A stretch of 64,000 bases of DNA from Stenotrophomonas sp. BIGb0135 (GTDB lineage: Bacteria; Pseudomonadota; Gammaproteobacteria; Xanthomonadales; Xanthomonadaceae): positions 124,001 through 188,000 of the forward strand of contig NZ_JANUDX010000008.1 in NCBI RefSeq assembly GCF_024810105.1, written 5' to 3'. The notes below the pieces were generated by a model. The model did no database searches. It saw only the letters and a program-made list of their open reading frames with translations, and was not told the DNA's origin. Positions 20,131-29,217 of the stretch are shown here, piece by piece. Numbering within the stretch: the stretch's first letter is position 1; each line of letters opens with the position of its first letter. A program made the translations under genes and the position numbers.

Positions 20131-21342
20131 ATGACCATTCTGCACCGGCCCCCGGCTGATATCGTTCCCCTGCACGGCGGCGTGCTGCCTGCCATCGCAG
20201 CGCGCAATGCCGACGCCATTGCGATCCGCCACGACCTGCACCAGCACCCCGAGCTGGCCTTCGAGGAGCACCGCACCAGTGCCCGCGTGGCCGAGCTGCT
20301 GCAGCAGTGGGGCTACCAGGTGACCACCGGGGTGGGCGGCACCGGCGTGGTGGGCACGCTGCAGCGCGGGCAGGGCAGCCGTCGGCTGGGCCTGCGCGCC
20401 GACATCGATGCGCTGCCCATCCACGAGGATTCCGGGCTCGACTATGCCAGCCAGCGCGAAGGGCTGATGCATGCCTGCGGCCACGATGGCCACACCGCCA
20501 TCCTGCTCGCGGCCGCGCACTACCTGGCCCACCACGGGCGCTTCGACGGCACCCTCCAGCTGGTGTTCCAGCCGGCCGAGGAAACCGGTTCGGGCGCATC
20601 GAAAATGATCGCCGACGGCCTGTTCGAACGCTTCCCGGTGGATGCGATCTACGGTCTGCACAACTGGCCCGGCGTGCCGGTGGGGCACTTCGGGTTCGTC
20701 GATGGCCCGTCGATGGCGTCGGTGGATTGGGCGAAAGTGAGGGTGGTGGGCAAGGGCGGCCACGGTGCCGAGCCGCAGGGCAGCGTGGATCCGATCCTGG
20801 CTGCGGCGCATATCGTGACCGCGCTGCAGAGCGTGGTGTCGCGTAATGTGGACCCGCGCCAGATGGGCGTGGTCACGGTGGGCTCCATCCACGGTGGCAA
20901 GGCCGCCAACGTGATTCCCGATGCGGTCGAGCTGAGCCTGACCGTGCGCGCCTACCTTCCCTACGTGCGCGACACTCTACGCCGCCGCGTCACCGAGATT
21001 GCCGAACACACCGCGGCCGCCTTCGGTGCGCGTGCCGAGGTCGAGTTCCCGCGTGGTTTTCCCAGCGTGATCAACCATCCCGAGCAGACCGCGTTCGTGC
21101 GCCAGGTGGCGCTGGACGAGTTCGGTGCGCAGCAGGTGGTGGACGGGTTTGCGCCGCGCACCGCCAGCGAGGATTTCGCCTTCCTGCTACAGGCGCGGCC
21201 GGGCAGTTTCGTGTTCGTGGGCAACGGCGACAGTGCGCCGCTGCACAGCCCGCGCTACGTGTTCAACGATGCAGCCATCGCGCCGGCGGCCAGCCTGTGG
21301 GCGCGGCTGGCCGAGCGTTACCTGGTGGAGGATGCGGCATGA
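20131..21342 (+). CDS. M20 amidohydrolase (N-acyl-amino-acid deacylase, YxeP/YtnL-like)
   Basis: A 403-residue metal-dependent amidohydrolase of the hippurate hydrolase/IAA-amino-acid hydrolase group. Metal-binding motifs include HACGHDGHTAILL (about residues 112-124), QPAEETGSGASKMI with the catalytic Glu, and the C-terminal TASEDFAFLLQ; the KGGHGAEPQGSVDP lid-domain motif is also present. In the context of the neighbouring monooxygenase and acetyltransferase it probably removes the N-acetyl group at the end of the sulfur-salvage route, releasing cysteine. Its stop overlaps the next start by 4 nt (ATGA). Confidence 0.9.
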   Translation: MTILHRPPADIVPLHGGVLPAIAARNADAIAIRHDLHQHPELAFEEHRTSARVAELLQQWGYQVTTGVGGTGVVGTLQRGQGSRRLGLRADIDALPIHEDSGLDYASQREGLMHACGHDGHTAILLAAAHYLAHHGRFDGTLQLVFQPAEETGSGASKMIADGLFERFPVDAIYGLHNWPGVPVGHFGFVDGPSMASVDWAKVRVVGKGGHGAEPQGSVDPILAAAHIVTALQSVVSRNVDPRQMGVVTVGSIHGGKAANVIPDAVELSLTVRAYLPYVRDTLRRRVTEIAEHTAAAFGARAEVEFPRGFPSVINHPEQTAFVRQVALDEFGAQQVVDGFAPRTASEDFAFLLQARPGSFVFVGNGDSAPLHSPRYVFNDAAIAPAASLWARLAERYLVEDAA

Positions 21343-21884
21343 GCGACCTGTTCCTGTACACCTCGGTGCACGACCCGCTGGCCAGGCCGCTGTTCGATGG
21401 ACTGGAGCAGGAGTACGACAGCCGCTACGCGGATGTACGTGGCCGTATCGGCGGCAGCGCCCGCGAAGAACTGGAGCGCTACCCGGCCGAGGCATTCGCC
21501 GCGCCGGTGGGGGCGTTCGTGCTGCTGTTGCGCGACGGCGCGGCCATCTCCGGCGGGGCGTTCATGCCGCACCGTGATGCCGACACCGCCGAGTTCAAGC
21601 GGATCTGGACGTTGCCGGGGCTGCGCCGGCAGGGCATCGCGCGGCGCGTGCTGCAGGAGCTGGAGGACCAGGCCGTGCGGCAGGGCTACCGGCGCGCGTA
21701 CCTGACCACCGGATTCCGCCAGCCCGAAGCGGTGGGGCTGTACCTGGGCCATGGCTACCGCGCGCTGTTCGACCTGCACGCCGACCCGGAAACCGTGGCC
21801 CACCTGCCGTTCGAAAAGCATCTGCCGCTGCTGCATCCGGCTGCCAACGCCGCGCCGCTGCAGCGGCAGGGAGTCCACGCATGA
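21339..21884 (+). CDS. GNAT-family N-acetyltransferase (YxeL/YtmI-like role)
   Basis: A 181-residue GNAT. The acetyl-CoA motif A is LPGLRRQGIARRVLQELE, followed by YRRAYLTTGFRQPEAVGLYL and the HGYRALFDLHADPE motif B region ending in PFEKHL. It is translationally coupled on both sides by 4-nt ATGA overlaps with the amidohydrolase and the ABC gene. In that company it most likely N-acetylates an S-substituted cysteine to protect or activate it before oxygenation; this is inference from the Bacillus yxe operon. Confidence 0.85.
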   Translation: MSDLFLYTSVHDPLARPLFDGLEQEYDSRYADVRGRIGGSAREELERYPAEAFAAPVGAFVLLLRDGAAISGGAFMPHRDADTAEFKRIWTLPGLRRQGIARRVLQELEDQAVRQGYRRAYLTTGFRQPEAVGLYLGHGYRALFDLHADPETVAHLPFEKHLPLLHPAANAAPLQRQGVHA

Positions 21885-23620
21885 GTACTCCATCCAGCAC
21901 GCTGCCGGGCATCGCAACACCCACCACGCCATCGCCTGCGCTGCGCATCGTCCCGGCGCGGCATCCGCTGCAACTGGCCGGTAGCGTGCTGGCGTTGGCC
22001 TTGATCCTGTTCGGCCTGCAGTCGGTGCTGGGCAACCCGCGCTGGGGCTGGGGCACGTTCGCCGAATGGTTCTTCGCCCGCCCGGTGCTGGAAGGGCTGG
22101 CCCGCACGTTGTGGCTGACCGCCCTGGGCACGGCGCTGGGCTTCGGCCTGGGCACCGTGCTGGCGTTGGCACGGGTGTCCGGCTCGCCGCTGCTGGCGGC
22201 AGTGTCGTGGGGCTACGTGTGGCTGTTCCGCTCGATCCCATTGCTGGTGCTGTTGCTGCTGCTCAACAACCTGGGCTATCTGTACAGCACCATCGCGCTG
22301 GGCGTACCGTTCACCAGCATCACCCTGTTCTCGTACCCGACCACGCAGCTGATCGGCGTGTTCACCGCCGCGGTGCTGGGGCTGACGCTCAACCAGGCGG
22401 CGTTCTCGGCCGAGGTGATCCGCGGCGGCATTCTCTCGGTGGACCACGGACAGTACGAAGCCTCGGCGGCGCTCGGGCTGCCGCGCGGGCGGCAGATCCG
22501 CCGCATCATCCTGCCGCAGGCCATGCGCTCGATCCTGCCGGCCGCGTTCAACGACGTGATCGGACTGGCCAAGAGCACCTCGGTGGTCTACGTGCTGGCG
22601 TTGCCGGAACTCTTCTACACCGTGCAGGTGATCTACCGGCGCAACCTCGAAGTTGTGCCGCTGCTGATGGTGGCCACGGTCTGGTACCTGGTCATCCTCA
22701 CCGTGCTGTCGCTGGCCCAGCGCCGCATCGAGCGACGCTTCGCGCGCGGCCAGCTGCAGCGCGAACGCACGGTGTCCAAGGCGCCGCCACGTTCGCCTGC
22801 AGCGGCCACCGCTGCCCGCGCCGGGTCGCGTCCGTCGATCACCCCGGTCCTGCGGGGCAACGGCGCCACGGTGTCACTGCAGGGCGTGGGCAAAGCGTTC
22901 GGCGACCAGGCCGTGCTCGATGACGTGCACCTGGAGTTGAAGGCAGGCAGCGTCACCGTGCTGATCGGCCCGTCCGGCGCCGGCAAATCCACCCTGCTGC
23001 GCCTAATCAACCACCTGGAACGTGCCGACCAAGGGTTCGTGACCGTGGGCGGGCAGCTGGTGGGCTACCGCCGCGAGGGCGACACCCTGTACGAGTTGCC
23101 CGAAGGCGAAATCCGCCGCCGCCGTGCCGATGTGGGCATGGTGTTCCAGAGCTTCAACCTGTTCCCGCACCTGACCGCGCTGGAGAACATTGTGGAGGCA
23201 CCGATCGCGGTGCGCGGCATTGCCCGCGTCCAGGCCGAGCAGCAGGCGTACGACCTGCTGGAGCGGATCGGTCTGGCCGACAAGGCGCATGCCTATCCGC
23301 GTGAGCTTTCCGGTGGCCAGCAGCAGCGCATTGCCATTGCGCGTGCGTTGGCGCTGCAGCCCAAGGTGCTGCTGTTCGACGAGCCGACCTCGGCACTGGA
23401 CCCGGAGCTGGTGGCCGAGGTGCTGAGCGTGATCGAAGAGCTGGCGCGCTCGGGCACCACCCTGGTGATCGTTACCCACGAGCTGGGCTTCGCCCGCCGC
23501 GTGGCCGACCACGTGGTGATGATGGACCAGGGCCGGGTGGTGGAGCAGGGTCCGCCGGCGGTGGTGTTCGACCGGCCGCGCCAACCGCGCACGGCCGAGT
23601 TCCTTGCCAAGACGCTGTAA
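21881..23620 (+). CDS. Fused amino-acid ABC transporter permease-ATPase
   Basis: A 579-residue protein combining two normally separate subunits of a polar amino-acid importer. Residues about 30-285 are an HisM/ArtQ-type permease with several membrane helices and the EAA-like loop EASAALGLPRGRQIRRIILP. A Pro/Ala-rich linker (about 290-325) joins it to an ATPase with Walker A GPSGAGKST, Q-loop VFQSFNLFPHL, signature LSGGQQQR and Walker B VLLFDEPTSALDPE with the H-loop VTHEL. Its start overlaps the GNAT stop, and the binding protein follows 31 bp later. Cystine or S-substituted cysteine uptake is inferred. Confidence 0.92.
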   Translation: MSTPSSTLPGIATPTTPSPALRIVPARHPLQLAGSVLALALILFGLQSVLGNPRWGWGTFAEWFFARPVLEGLARTLWLTALGTALGFGLGTVLALARVSGSPLLAAVSWGYVWLFRSIPLLVLLLLLNNLGYLYSTIALGVPFTSITLFSYPTTQLIGVFTAAVLGLTLNQAAFSAEVIRGGILSVDHGQYEASAALGLPRGRQIRRIILPQAMRSILPAAFNDVIGLAKSTSVVYVLALPELFYTVQVIYRRNLEVVPLLMVATVWYLVILTVLSLAQRRIERRFARGQLQRERTVSKAPPRSPAAATAARAGSRPSITPVLRGNGATVSLQGVGKAFGDQAVLDDVHLELKAGSVTVLIGPSGAGKSTLLRLINHLERADQGFVTVGGQLVGYRREGDTLYELPEGEIRRRRADVGMVFQSFNLFPHLTALENIVEAPIAVRGIARVQAEQQAYDLLERIGLADKAHAYPRELSGGQQQRIAIARALALQPKVLLFDEPTSALDPELVAEVLSVIEELARSGTTLVIVTHELGFARRVADHVVMMDQGRVVEQGPPAVVFDRPRQPRTAEFLAKTL

Positions 23621-23651
23621 CCGTACCTTTCACTTTTTGCAGGGAATCCGC

Positions 23652-24626
23652 ATGAACGCCCCCCACAAGCGACGTGTCTCCACCGGCGGCGCACTGATTG
23701 CCGCAGTGCTGGTGATCGGTGTTGCCGGCATCGTCTACTCGCGCGTCCAGCAGGGCAGCGGCCCGGCACCGGCGGCGCGCGCTACGCTGGCCGGTGATGC
23801 CGCGCCGGCCTTGCAGGGCACGCCGGATCCGAAGGCGACCGCTTTGATCCCGGCCGGCTTCACGTTCGTCACCCCGGGCACGTTGACCGTGGCCACGCAT
23901 CCGGGGCAACTGCCGCTGGCTGACTACGGCGCCGACAACAAACAGATCGTGGGGGTCGAACCAGACATCGCCCGGTTGATCGCCGACGGCCTGGGCCTGA
24001 AGCTGGTGCTGGTGCCGGTGGCCTGGCCGGATTGGCCGCTGGGGCTGGAGTCGGGCAAATACGATGCGGTGATCTCCAACATCACCGTGACCGAGGCCCG
24101 CAAGCAGAAGTTCGACTTTTCCAGCTACCGGTTCGACCTGCTTGGCATCTACACGCGCACCGATGGGCCGATCCGCAAGATCACCACGTCGGCCGACGTG
24201 GCCGGGCTGAAGGTGGTGGTCGGGGCGAGCACCAACCAGGACCAGATCCTGCGCGCATGGGACCGGCAGAACATCGCCGCCGGTTTGAAGCCGGTGGAGT
24301 ACCAGTACTTCGACGATGCGGTGGTCGGGCGCCTGGCGGTGATCACCGGGCGCGCGGATGTATCCTTCGAGCCCAATGCCACCGGCGCGTACTCCGCCCG
24401 CGATGGCAAGGTGCGCCGGGTCGGCCTGTTTCCCGGTGGCTGGCCGGACGCGGCGGCTATCTCGGTGACCACGCGCAAGGGCAGTGGCCTGGCCGCGCCG
24501 ATCACCCAGGCGTTGAACACCCAGATCGCCTCGGGTACCTACGCACAGGCCCTCAAGCGCTGGAACGTGAGCGAAGAGGCGGTGCCCCTATCGCAGACCA
24601 ATCCGCCGGGGCTGCCCGATCTGTGA
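23652..24626 (+). CDS. Amino-acid ABC transporter substrate-binding protein
   Basis: A 324-residue family 3 periplasmic binding protein. The N-terminus has a hydrophobic helix (about 12-30, ALIAAVLVIGVAGIVYS) without a lipobox, so it is either cleaved or acts as an anchor. The SBP core is recognisable by GVEPDIARLIADGLGLKLVL, WPLGLESGKYDAVISNITVT and GLKVVVGASTNQ. It completes the importer encoded by the preceding permease-ATPase gene and is probably the last gene of the sulfur cluster; its stop is only 3 bp from that of the convergent Imm1 gene. Confidence 0.9.
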   Translation: MNAPHKRRVSTGGALIAAVLVIGVAGIVYSRVQQGSGPAPAARATLAGDAAPALQGTPDPKATALIPAGFTFVTPGTLTVATHPGQLPLADYGADNKQIVGVEPDIARLIADGLGLKLVLVPVAWPDWPLGLESGKYDAVISNITVTEARKQKFDFSSYRFDLLGIYTRTDGPIRKITTSADVAGLKVVVGASTNQDQILRAWDRQNIAAGLKPVEYQYFDDAVVGRLAVITGRADVSFEPNATGAYSARDGKVRRVGLFPGGWPDAAAISVTTRKGSGLAAPITQALNTQIASGTYAQALKRWNVSEEAVPLSQTNPPGLPDL

Positions 24627-24629
24627 CGG

Positions 24630-25004
24630 TCAGGGATCGGCCCAGGCGATGCCCTGCGGCCGGTCACCGCCGCTGCGATGGAAGCTGGCGAGGGCGCCGA
24701 GGCAGTGCTCGACCTCCACGCACCAGGAAAGCGGGTAGGGGTCCAGCTGACCGTTGCCCAGCAGGTAGTCGACCGATCCCGGCCGCGCCGGATCGCCGCA
24801 GGAGCGCACCCCCGGCTCGCCTTCGCCGGGCACGAACATCAGCCAGGCATGGGCGCCGTTGCGCAGCATGCAGAGCGTCGTCCCGGCCGGGCTGGTCATC
24901 CACAATTCAAAGCGTGGCAGCTGCCTGGCCCGGGCGAGGGCCTGTTCAAGCTGGGCCGGCGATGCCACCGCCACGGCGTGCCCGTTGATGTCCATCGCGA
25001 TCAT
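24630..25004 (-). CDS. Imm1-family immunity protein (orphan)
   Basis: A 124-residue cytosolic protein resembling Imm1 immunity proteins that neutralise nucleic-acid-targeting polymorphic toxins. The C-terminal half carries the family pattern: VDYLLGNGQLDPYPLSW, then a helix with LGALASFHRSGGDRPQG and a final IAW. An AGGA ribosome binding site lies 7-8 nt before the ATG at 25004; an alternative ATG is at 24995. The expected toxin gene is absent: upstream, after a 32-bp gap on the same strand, is a glycosidase-like gene, and downstream is the convergent binding protein. It may be a relic or a defensive orphan. Confidence 0.65.
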   Translation of the reverse strand: MIAMDINGHAVAVASPAQLEQALARARQLPRFELWMTSPAGTTLCMLRNGAHAWLMFVPGEGEPGVRSCGDPARPGSVDYLLGNGQLDPYPLSWCVEVEHCLGALASFHRSGGDRPQGIAWADP

Positions 25005-25036
25005 GCCCGCGTCCTGCCCGGGGGTGTGCAGTCCGC

Positions 25037-28000
25037 TCACCAGCGCGCCTCCAGCGTGCGGAACGGCCGCGCCAGCAGCACGCCGTCTGCATCGTAGTCG
25101 CTCACCGCGCGCCCATCCACGCGCACGCTGGCCGGCCGCGTGCGCGACGGCCACCACACGCGCACGGCGGCGTCCTTGCGCAGGCCCGGGCCCAACGTGA
25201 GCCGCAGCGCATCGTCGCGCTGCCGCGCCTGCAGTTGCAGGGTGCCGTAGGCGGTGGGCAGGCGCTCGATGGCCAGGCCTTCGCCAGCCACCCACGACGG
25301 CGGCGCACCCGGCAGCAGCGACAGTGCGTCGTCGTCTTCGCGCATCAACATGCCAAACAGCGTGCGCCCGTATTCGGCACCGATCCAGGTGTGCGGCATG
25401 TCGCCGAGGTAGCGCGGGAAGCGCAGCCGCGAGTGCACCACTTCGGCCAGTACCTGCCATTCCAGCGGGCGGCGGTCGTGCAACAGGCCCTGCAACAGCT
25501 CCTCGGCCGCGGCTGGCTGGTCCAGGTGCACGTAGCTGAGTACGTTGCGGATCTCGTACGGGGTATAGGCATACAGCGCGCCGGGCTGCCTGCGCTTGCG
25601 CACGTCCTCCAGGTAGCGCGCGAAGGTGGTGCGCAGTGCCTCGGGCGGCAGCACGCTCTGTGCGCCGGTCGGGTCCAGCGCGATCGAGACGCCGGTCGGA
25701 TCGCCGTCGCCGAGATCGGCCGAGGACGGGATGAAGTCGATGCCCTTCCAGGCCATCGTCGCCCGGATCGACGCACCGAGGGCGACGTACAGCGCCTTGT
25801 ACTGCGCGCGTGCCCACGCGGCGGTTTCGTGGTCACCCAGCGAGTCGGCCAGCCACGCGCCGTCGTGCCAGCCCTTCAGGCCCCAGTAGTCGTCCCAGTA
25901 GCTGTGGGTGGGCGAGGGATAGCCTTCGTGGCTGATCGACGGCGCAAGAATGCCGGCGAAGCGCTCGGGCGAGGGTTGGCTGGCCATGTAGCCGGGCACC
26001 AGCGTGCGCTCGCGCAGTTCCTGCAGGAAGCGCAGTGCGGCCTTCACCTTGGGCAGGTAGTCGCGGACCGACTCGGGACCGCCGTCCAGCCGTGCGACGT
26101 CGGCCACCAGCGTGACGTACTGGCCCTGGCTGTCGTACTCGATATCCGAGCCGAACCCGGTGTTGACGCTGCCGTCGTCGTTGAGGATGGGCGATACCAG
26201 CCCGTTGGCGTGCACGCCGTGCTCGCTGTACCAGGCCAGGTAGTCGCGCGCGACCTTGGCCTCGCCCATGCGCAGCAGCACCGCCGAGGTGGCCATGCCG
26301 TCGCGGATGAAGGACCGGTTGTAGTTGCGCGGGCCGGGCTGCATGGCCGGCCCGGTCTGGTTGATCAGCATGTAGGCGGCCTGCGCGCGCAGCATGTCCA
26401 CCAGTGACGGGTCGGGCAGGCGCAGGCCGACCTGGCCCAGGCGTGCCTGCCAGTCGTCGGAGGCGCGCCTGGCCAATGCGTCGAAGGCGGCATCGGCGTC
26501 GCGCGGGGCATCGGCCAGGTCCAGCGGGGGTGCCTCGGGCAACGCGCCATCGGAACCGGTCGCGGCGGTGCCGAGCGGGAAGGCCACCACCACGGCGCGG
26601 CTTTCACCGGGTGCCAGCTGCACGCGGTAGCGCAGCGCGGCCGCCGCCAGGCCGTCGGCGTCGCGGGCGTGCTGCGCGGTGGGCAGCACGCCGCTGGCGA
26701 TCGCCGCGGTGATCTCGGCGTTGCCATCGGGCCCGAACGGCGCGGCACCGGCGGCATCCACCGCGCTCAGCGACTGCAGCAGGCGACGCCCATTGACGCG
26801 CACGCTGCGGCCGTCGATCGCGATCTCGCGGATCGGCGAAAGGCCGCCGTTCTGCCACGGCGGGTTCATCTGCATCGGCCGCACCACCAGCGCCAACGTT
26901 CCGTGCACCGGCGTGCTGCCAGTGTTCGTGAGGCGGTGGCGCAGGTACGTCACCGGCTGCCCGTCGCGTTCGATGGCGAAGGTTTCGCTGCGTAGTTGCA
27001 GCCCCGATTGGGGCGACCAGGTGGCCGACGGCATGGGCTTCCAGCCATCGCGCAGGGCATGCTGCACGGGATGGTCGGCGGCGCCGGCGGTGCTGCCATC
27101 GGCGTTGCGCCAGATCGGCTGCACCAGCGGCGCCCCCTTGAATGCCTCGATGTTGCCGTACTCGTCGAAAATCGACTTCTGCCGGCCGCCGTGGATGCCG
27201 ACCGCGGTCCAGTAGGTCTGCTGCATGTGCAGCGAGGCGGGGAACAGGCTGCGTTGCGCGCCACTGGCGGCGATCTGGTATCGCTTCATCGGCGTCATCA
27301 CCGCCTTCGGGCCGAGCAGGCGCAGGCGCGCAACCTGCGGGGCGTCGCCGGCCACGCTCAGGCGCAACGCCTTGGCCGTCACGGGCGCGCTGCCCGCCAG
27401 CCAGCTCTGCGGGCGGCTGCCGGCCTGCGCGTCGGTGGCAAGGTCACGCCATGCGCCGTGTGTGTCCTGCGCCTGCAGCCGCGCCGCGCCGTGCGCGCCG
27501 GCCCATTCCACGACCAGGCCGGTGGTGGCCTGTGGGCGGGGCAGGGTGATGTCGAGTGCGTGCGTGCCGCTCTTCAGTGGCGGTACCGGGACTGCTCCGC
27601 CGCCCTGCCACACGGCGGCGGCCTGTTGTGGGGTGAGCGCGGCCACGCGCGCGCTGCTGGCGGCGTCCAGCGGCTCCAGTTCGAAGATCGACACGCCCCA
27701 GTCGGAGGTGCGGTCCGGACTGGCCAGGCGCAGGTAACGCGCCTGGCGTGGGGCGAAGTACAGGGTTTCGATGCCGCCCAGCGAGTCGGCCATGGTGTAG
27801 GCGGGCTGCCATTGCGTGCCGTCCAGCGAGGTCTGCAGCGTGTAGCCTTCCGGGTTGGAGACATCCCAGGTGATCTGCGCACCGCTGAGCGACGCCGTGT
27901 TGCCCAGGTCCACCTGGAACCAGTGGCCGGGACTGAAGGCGCCGCCGGTGACGGTCTTCGGGTCGCCGTCGATGAGGTGGCTGACCGCCATCGCCGGGAC

Positions 28001-28156
28001 CTGCTGCGAGGAACTGCTGGCGTGCCACTGGCTGCGCGGCGGCAGGTTCTGCGCGGTTGCGCCCAGGGCCAGCAGCAGGGCCGGGAGCAGCAGGCTGCGC
28101 GCGAGGCGCTCTGCAGGCGGGCGCGGGACGGTGCGGCGATCGGCAGGCAACCCCAT
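25037..28156 (-). CDS. Secreted glycosidase-like protein with F5/8 type C (CBM32) domain
   Basis: A 1039-residue exported protein. The start at 28156 is preferred over 28183 because a GAGGAG ribosome binding site is placed correctly; it gives a signal peptide (LLLPALLLALGATAQ, cleavage about residue 36). Residues about 40-165 form a discoidin/CBM32 carbohydrate-binding domain with HLIDGDPKT and HWFQVDLGNTA. The second half, about 580-900, looks like an alpha/alpha six-hairpin glycosidase (NYNRSFIRDGMATSAVLLR, SHEGYPSPTHSYWDDYWGLK). I cannot fix the GH family. A LacI-type operator lies about 55 bp upstream. Confidence 0.75.
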   Translation of the reverse strand: MGLPADRRTVPRPPAERLARSLLLPALLLALGATAQNLPPRSQWHASSSSQQVPAMAVSHLIDGDPKTVTGGAFSPGHWFQVDLGNTASLSGAQITWDVSNPEGYTLQTSLDGTQWQPAYTMADSLGGIETLYFAPRQARYLRLASPDRTSDWGVSIFELEPLDAASSARVAALTPQQAAAVWQGGGAVPVPPLKSGTHALDITLPRPQATTGLVVEWAGAHGAARLQAQDTHGAWRDLATDAQAGSRPQSWLAGSAPVTAKALRLSVAGDAPQVARLRLLGPKAVMTPMKRYQIAASGAQRSLFPASLHMQQTYWTAVGIHGGRQKSIFDEYGNIEAFKGAPLVQPIWRNADGSTAGAADHPVQHALRDGWKPMPSATWSPQSGLQLRSETFAIERDGQPVTYLRHRLTNTGSTPVHGTLALVVRPMQMNPPWQNGGLSPIREIAIDGRSVRVNGRRLLQSLSAVDAAGAAPFGPDGNAEITAAIASGVLPTAQHARDADGLAAAALRYRVQLAPGESRAVVVAFPLGTAATGSDGALPEAPPLDLADAPRDADAAFDALARRASDDWQARLGQVGLRLPDPSLVDMLRAQAAYMLINQTGPAMQPGPRNYNRSFIRDGMATSAVLLRMGEAKVARDYLAWYSEHGVHANGLVSPILNDDGSVNTGFGSDIEYDSQGQYVTLVADVARLDGGPESVRDYLPKVKAALRFLQELRERTLVPGYMASQPSPERFAGILAPSISHEGYPSPTHSYWDDYWGLKGWHDGAWLADSLGDHETAAWARAQYKALYVALGASIRATMAWKGIDFIPSSADLGDGDPTGVSIALDPTGAQSVLPPEALRTTFARYLEDVRKRRQPGALYAYTPYEIRNVLSYVHLDQPAAAEELLQGLLHDRRPLEWQVLAEVVHSRLRFPRYLGDMPHTWIGAEYGRTLFGMLMREDDDALSLLPGAPPSWVAGEGLAIERLPTAYGTLQLQARQRDDALRLTLGPGLRKDAAVRVWWPSRTRPASVRVDGRAVSDYDADGVLLARPFRTLEARW

Positions 28157-28208
28157 CAAGCTCTCCTCGGCGACCCTCGACATGAGGTGGGGCCAACGCT
28201 AGCAGGGG

Positions 28209-28224
28209 ATGTAACCGTTTACAT
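28209..28224. promoter_or_regulatory. LacI/GalR-type operator upstream of the glycosidase gene
   Basis: ATGTAACCGTTTACAT matches the LacI-family consensus of two half sites around a central CG, with only one mismatched symmetric pair. It lies 53-68 bp upstream of the glycosidase start, a normal place for a sugar-responsive repressor. No lacI-type gene is in the window. Confidence 0.65.
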
Positions 28225-28271
28225 GACGCGTCGCAATATCGTTTTCGACTGCGCCCTGCCGCCGGTACCGG

Positions 28272-29171
28272 TCAGCCCAGCCCCGCCACGATCCGTTCGC
28301 GCAGCCAGCGGTGCGCCGGGTCACGGTGCACGCGCTCGTGCCAGAGCATCACCATCTCGAAGCCCGGCACCTCGATCGGTGCGGGGACCGCCTTCAGCGC
28401 CGGATCCTGCGCGACCAGGCGCGAGGGCATCATCGCCACCAGGTCGGTGCGCAGCAGCACGCTGCGCAGGAACAGGAAGTGCGGCACCGACAGAACCACG
28501 TTGCGGCGTGCCCCGGCGTGCGCCAGCGCGCTGTCGGTATTGCCGTGGAAGCCGCCGCCATCGGGCGAGACGATCACATGGTCCAGCGCGCAGAACTGCT
28601 TGAGCGTGGGCCGGCGCTTGAGGCGCGGGTGGTCGCGGCGGCCGGCCAGTACGTAGCGCTCCTGGAAAAGGGGGCGGTGGTGGAGGCTCGGTGGTGCTTC
28701 GGAGGTGATGTGGATCGCCAGGTCGATGGCGCCGCGCTCGCTCTGCGACACCATCTGGCCCGGTACCAGGCCGACCACGGCCAGCCGCGTCGAGGGTGCG
28801 GCCTGGCGCAGCGCGGGCAGGGCAGGCAGCACGACGGTGGTTTCCCCGAAGTCCGAGGCCATGATGCGCCAGGTGAGCGCGGCCTGGCCGGGATCGAACG
28901 GCTGCACCGGCGCAACCGCGCGCTGCAGCGCGGCCAGTGCGTCGGCGAGCGGCTCGCGCAGCGCATCGGCGCGGGCGGTGCTGCGCATGCCGCGGGGGCC
29001 GGGCAACAGCAGCGGATCGTCGAACACGTCGCGCAGCCGGCCCAGCTGCACGCTCACCGTCGGCTGGGCCAGGTGCAGTCGCTCGGCGGCACGGGTGACG
29101 TTCTGCTCTTCCAGCAGGGCCTGCAGGGTCACCAGCAGGTTGAGGTCGATGCGACGCAAGGTATCGTCCAT
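28272..29171 (-). CDS. LysR-family transcriptional regulator
   Basis: A 299-residue LysR regulator. The N-terminal winged HTH at residues about 8-65 contains LRRIDLNLLVTLQALLEEQN and LAQPTVSVQLGRLRDVFDDP, followed by the linker and the periplasmic-binding-like effector domain. It is divergently transcribed from an NAD(P)H-quinone-oxidoreductase-like gene starting 84 bp away, the usual LysR arrangement, so it probably controls that gene. The effector is unknown; the NodD/NahR-like opening RRIDLNLL suggests an aromatic or redox ligand. Confidence 0.9.
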   Translation of the reverse strand: MDDTLRRIDLNLLVTLQALLEEQNVTRAAERLHLAQPTVSVQLGRLRDVFDDPLLLPGPRGMRSTARADALREPLADALAALQRAVAPVQPFDPGQAALTWRIMASDFGETTVVLPALPALRQAAPSTRLAVVGLVPGQMVSQSERGAIDLAIHITSEAPPSLHHRPLFQERYVLAGRRDHPRLKRRPTLKQFCALDHVIVSPDGGGFHGNTDSALAHAGARRNVVLSVPHFLFLRSVLLRTDLVAMMPSRLVAQDPALKAVPAPIEVPGFEMVMLWHERVHRDPAHRWLRERIVAGLG

Positions 29172-29217
29172 GGCAATGCCTGGAATGCAAGGAATTCATT
29201 TCTACTATAGCCGGGCG

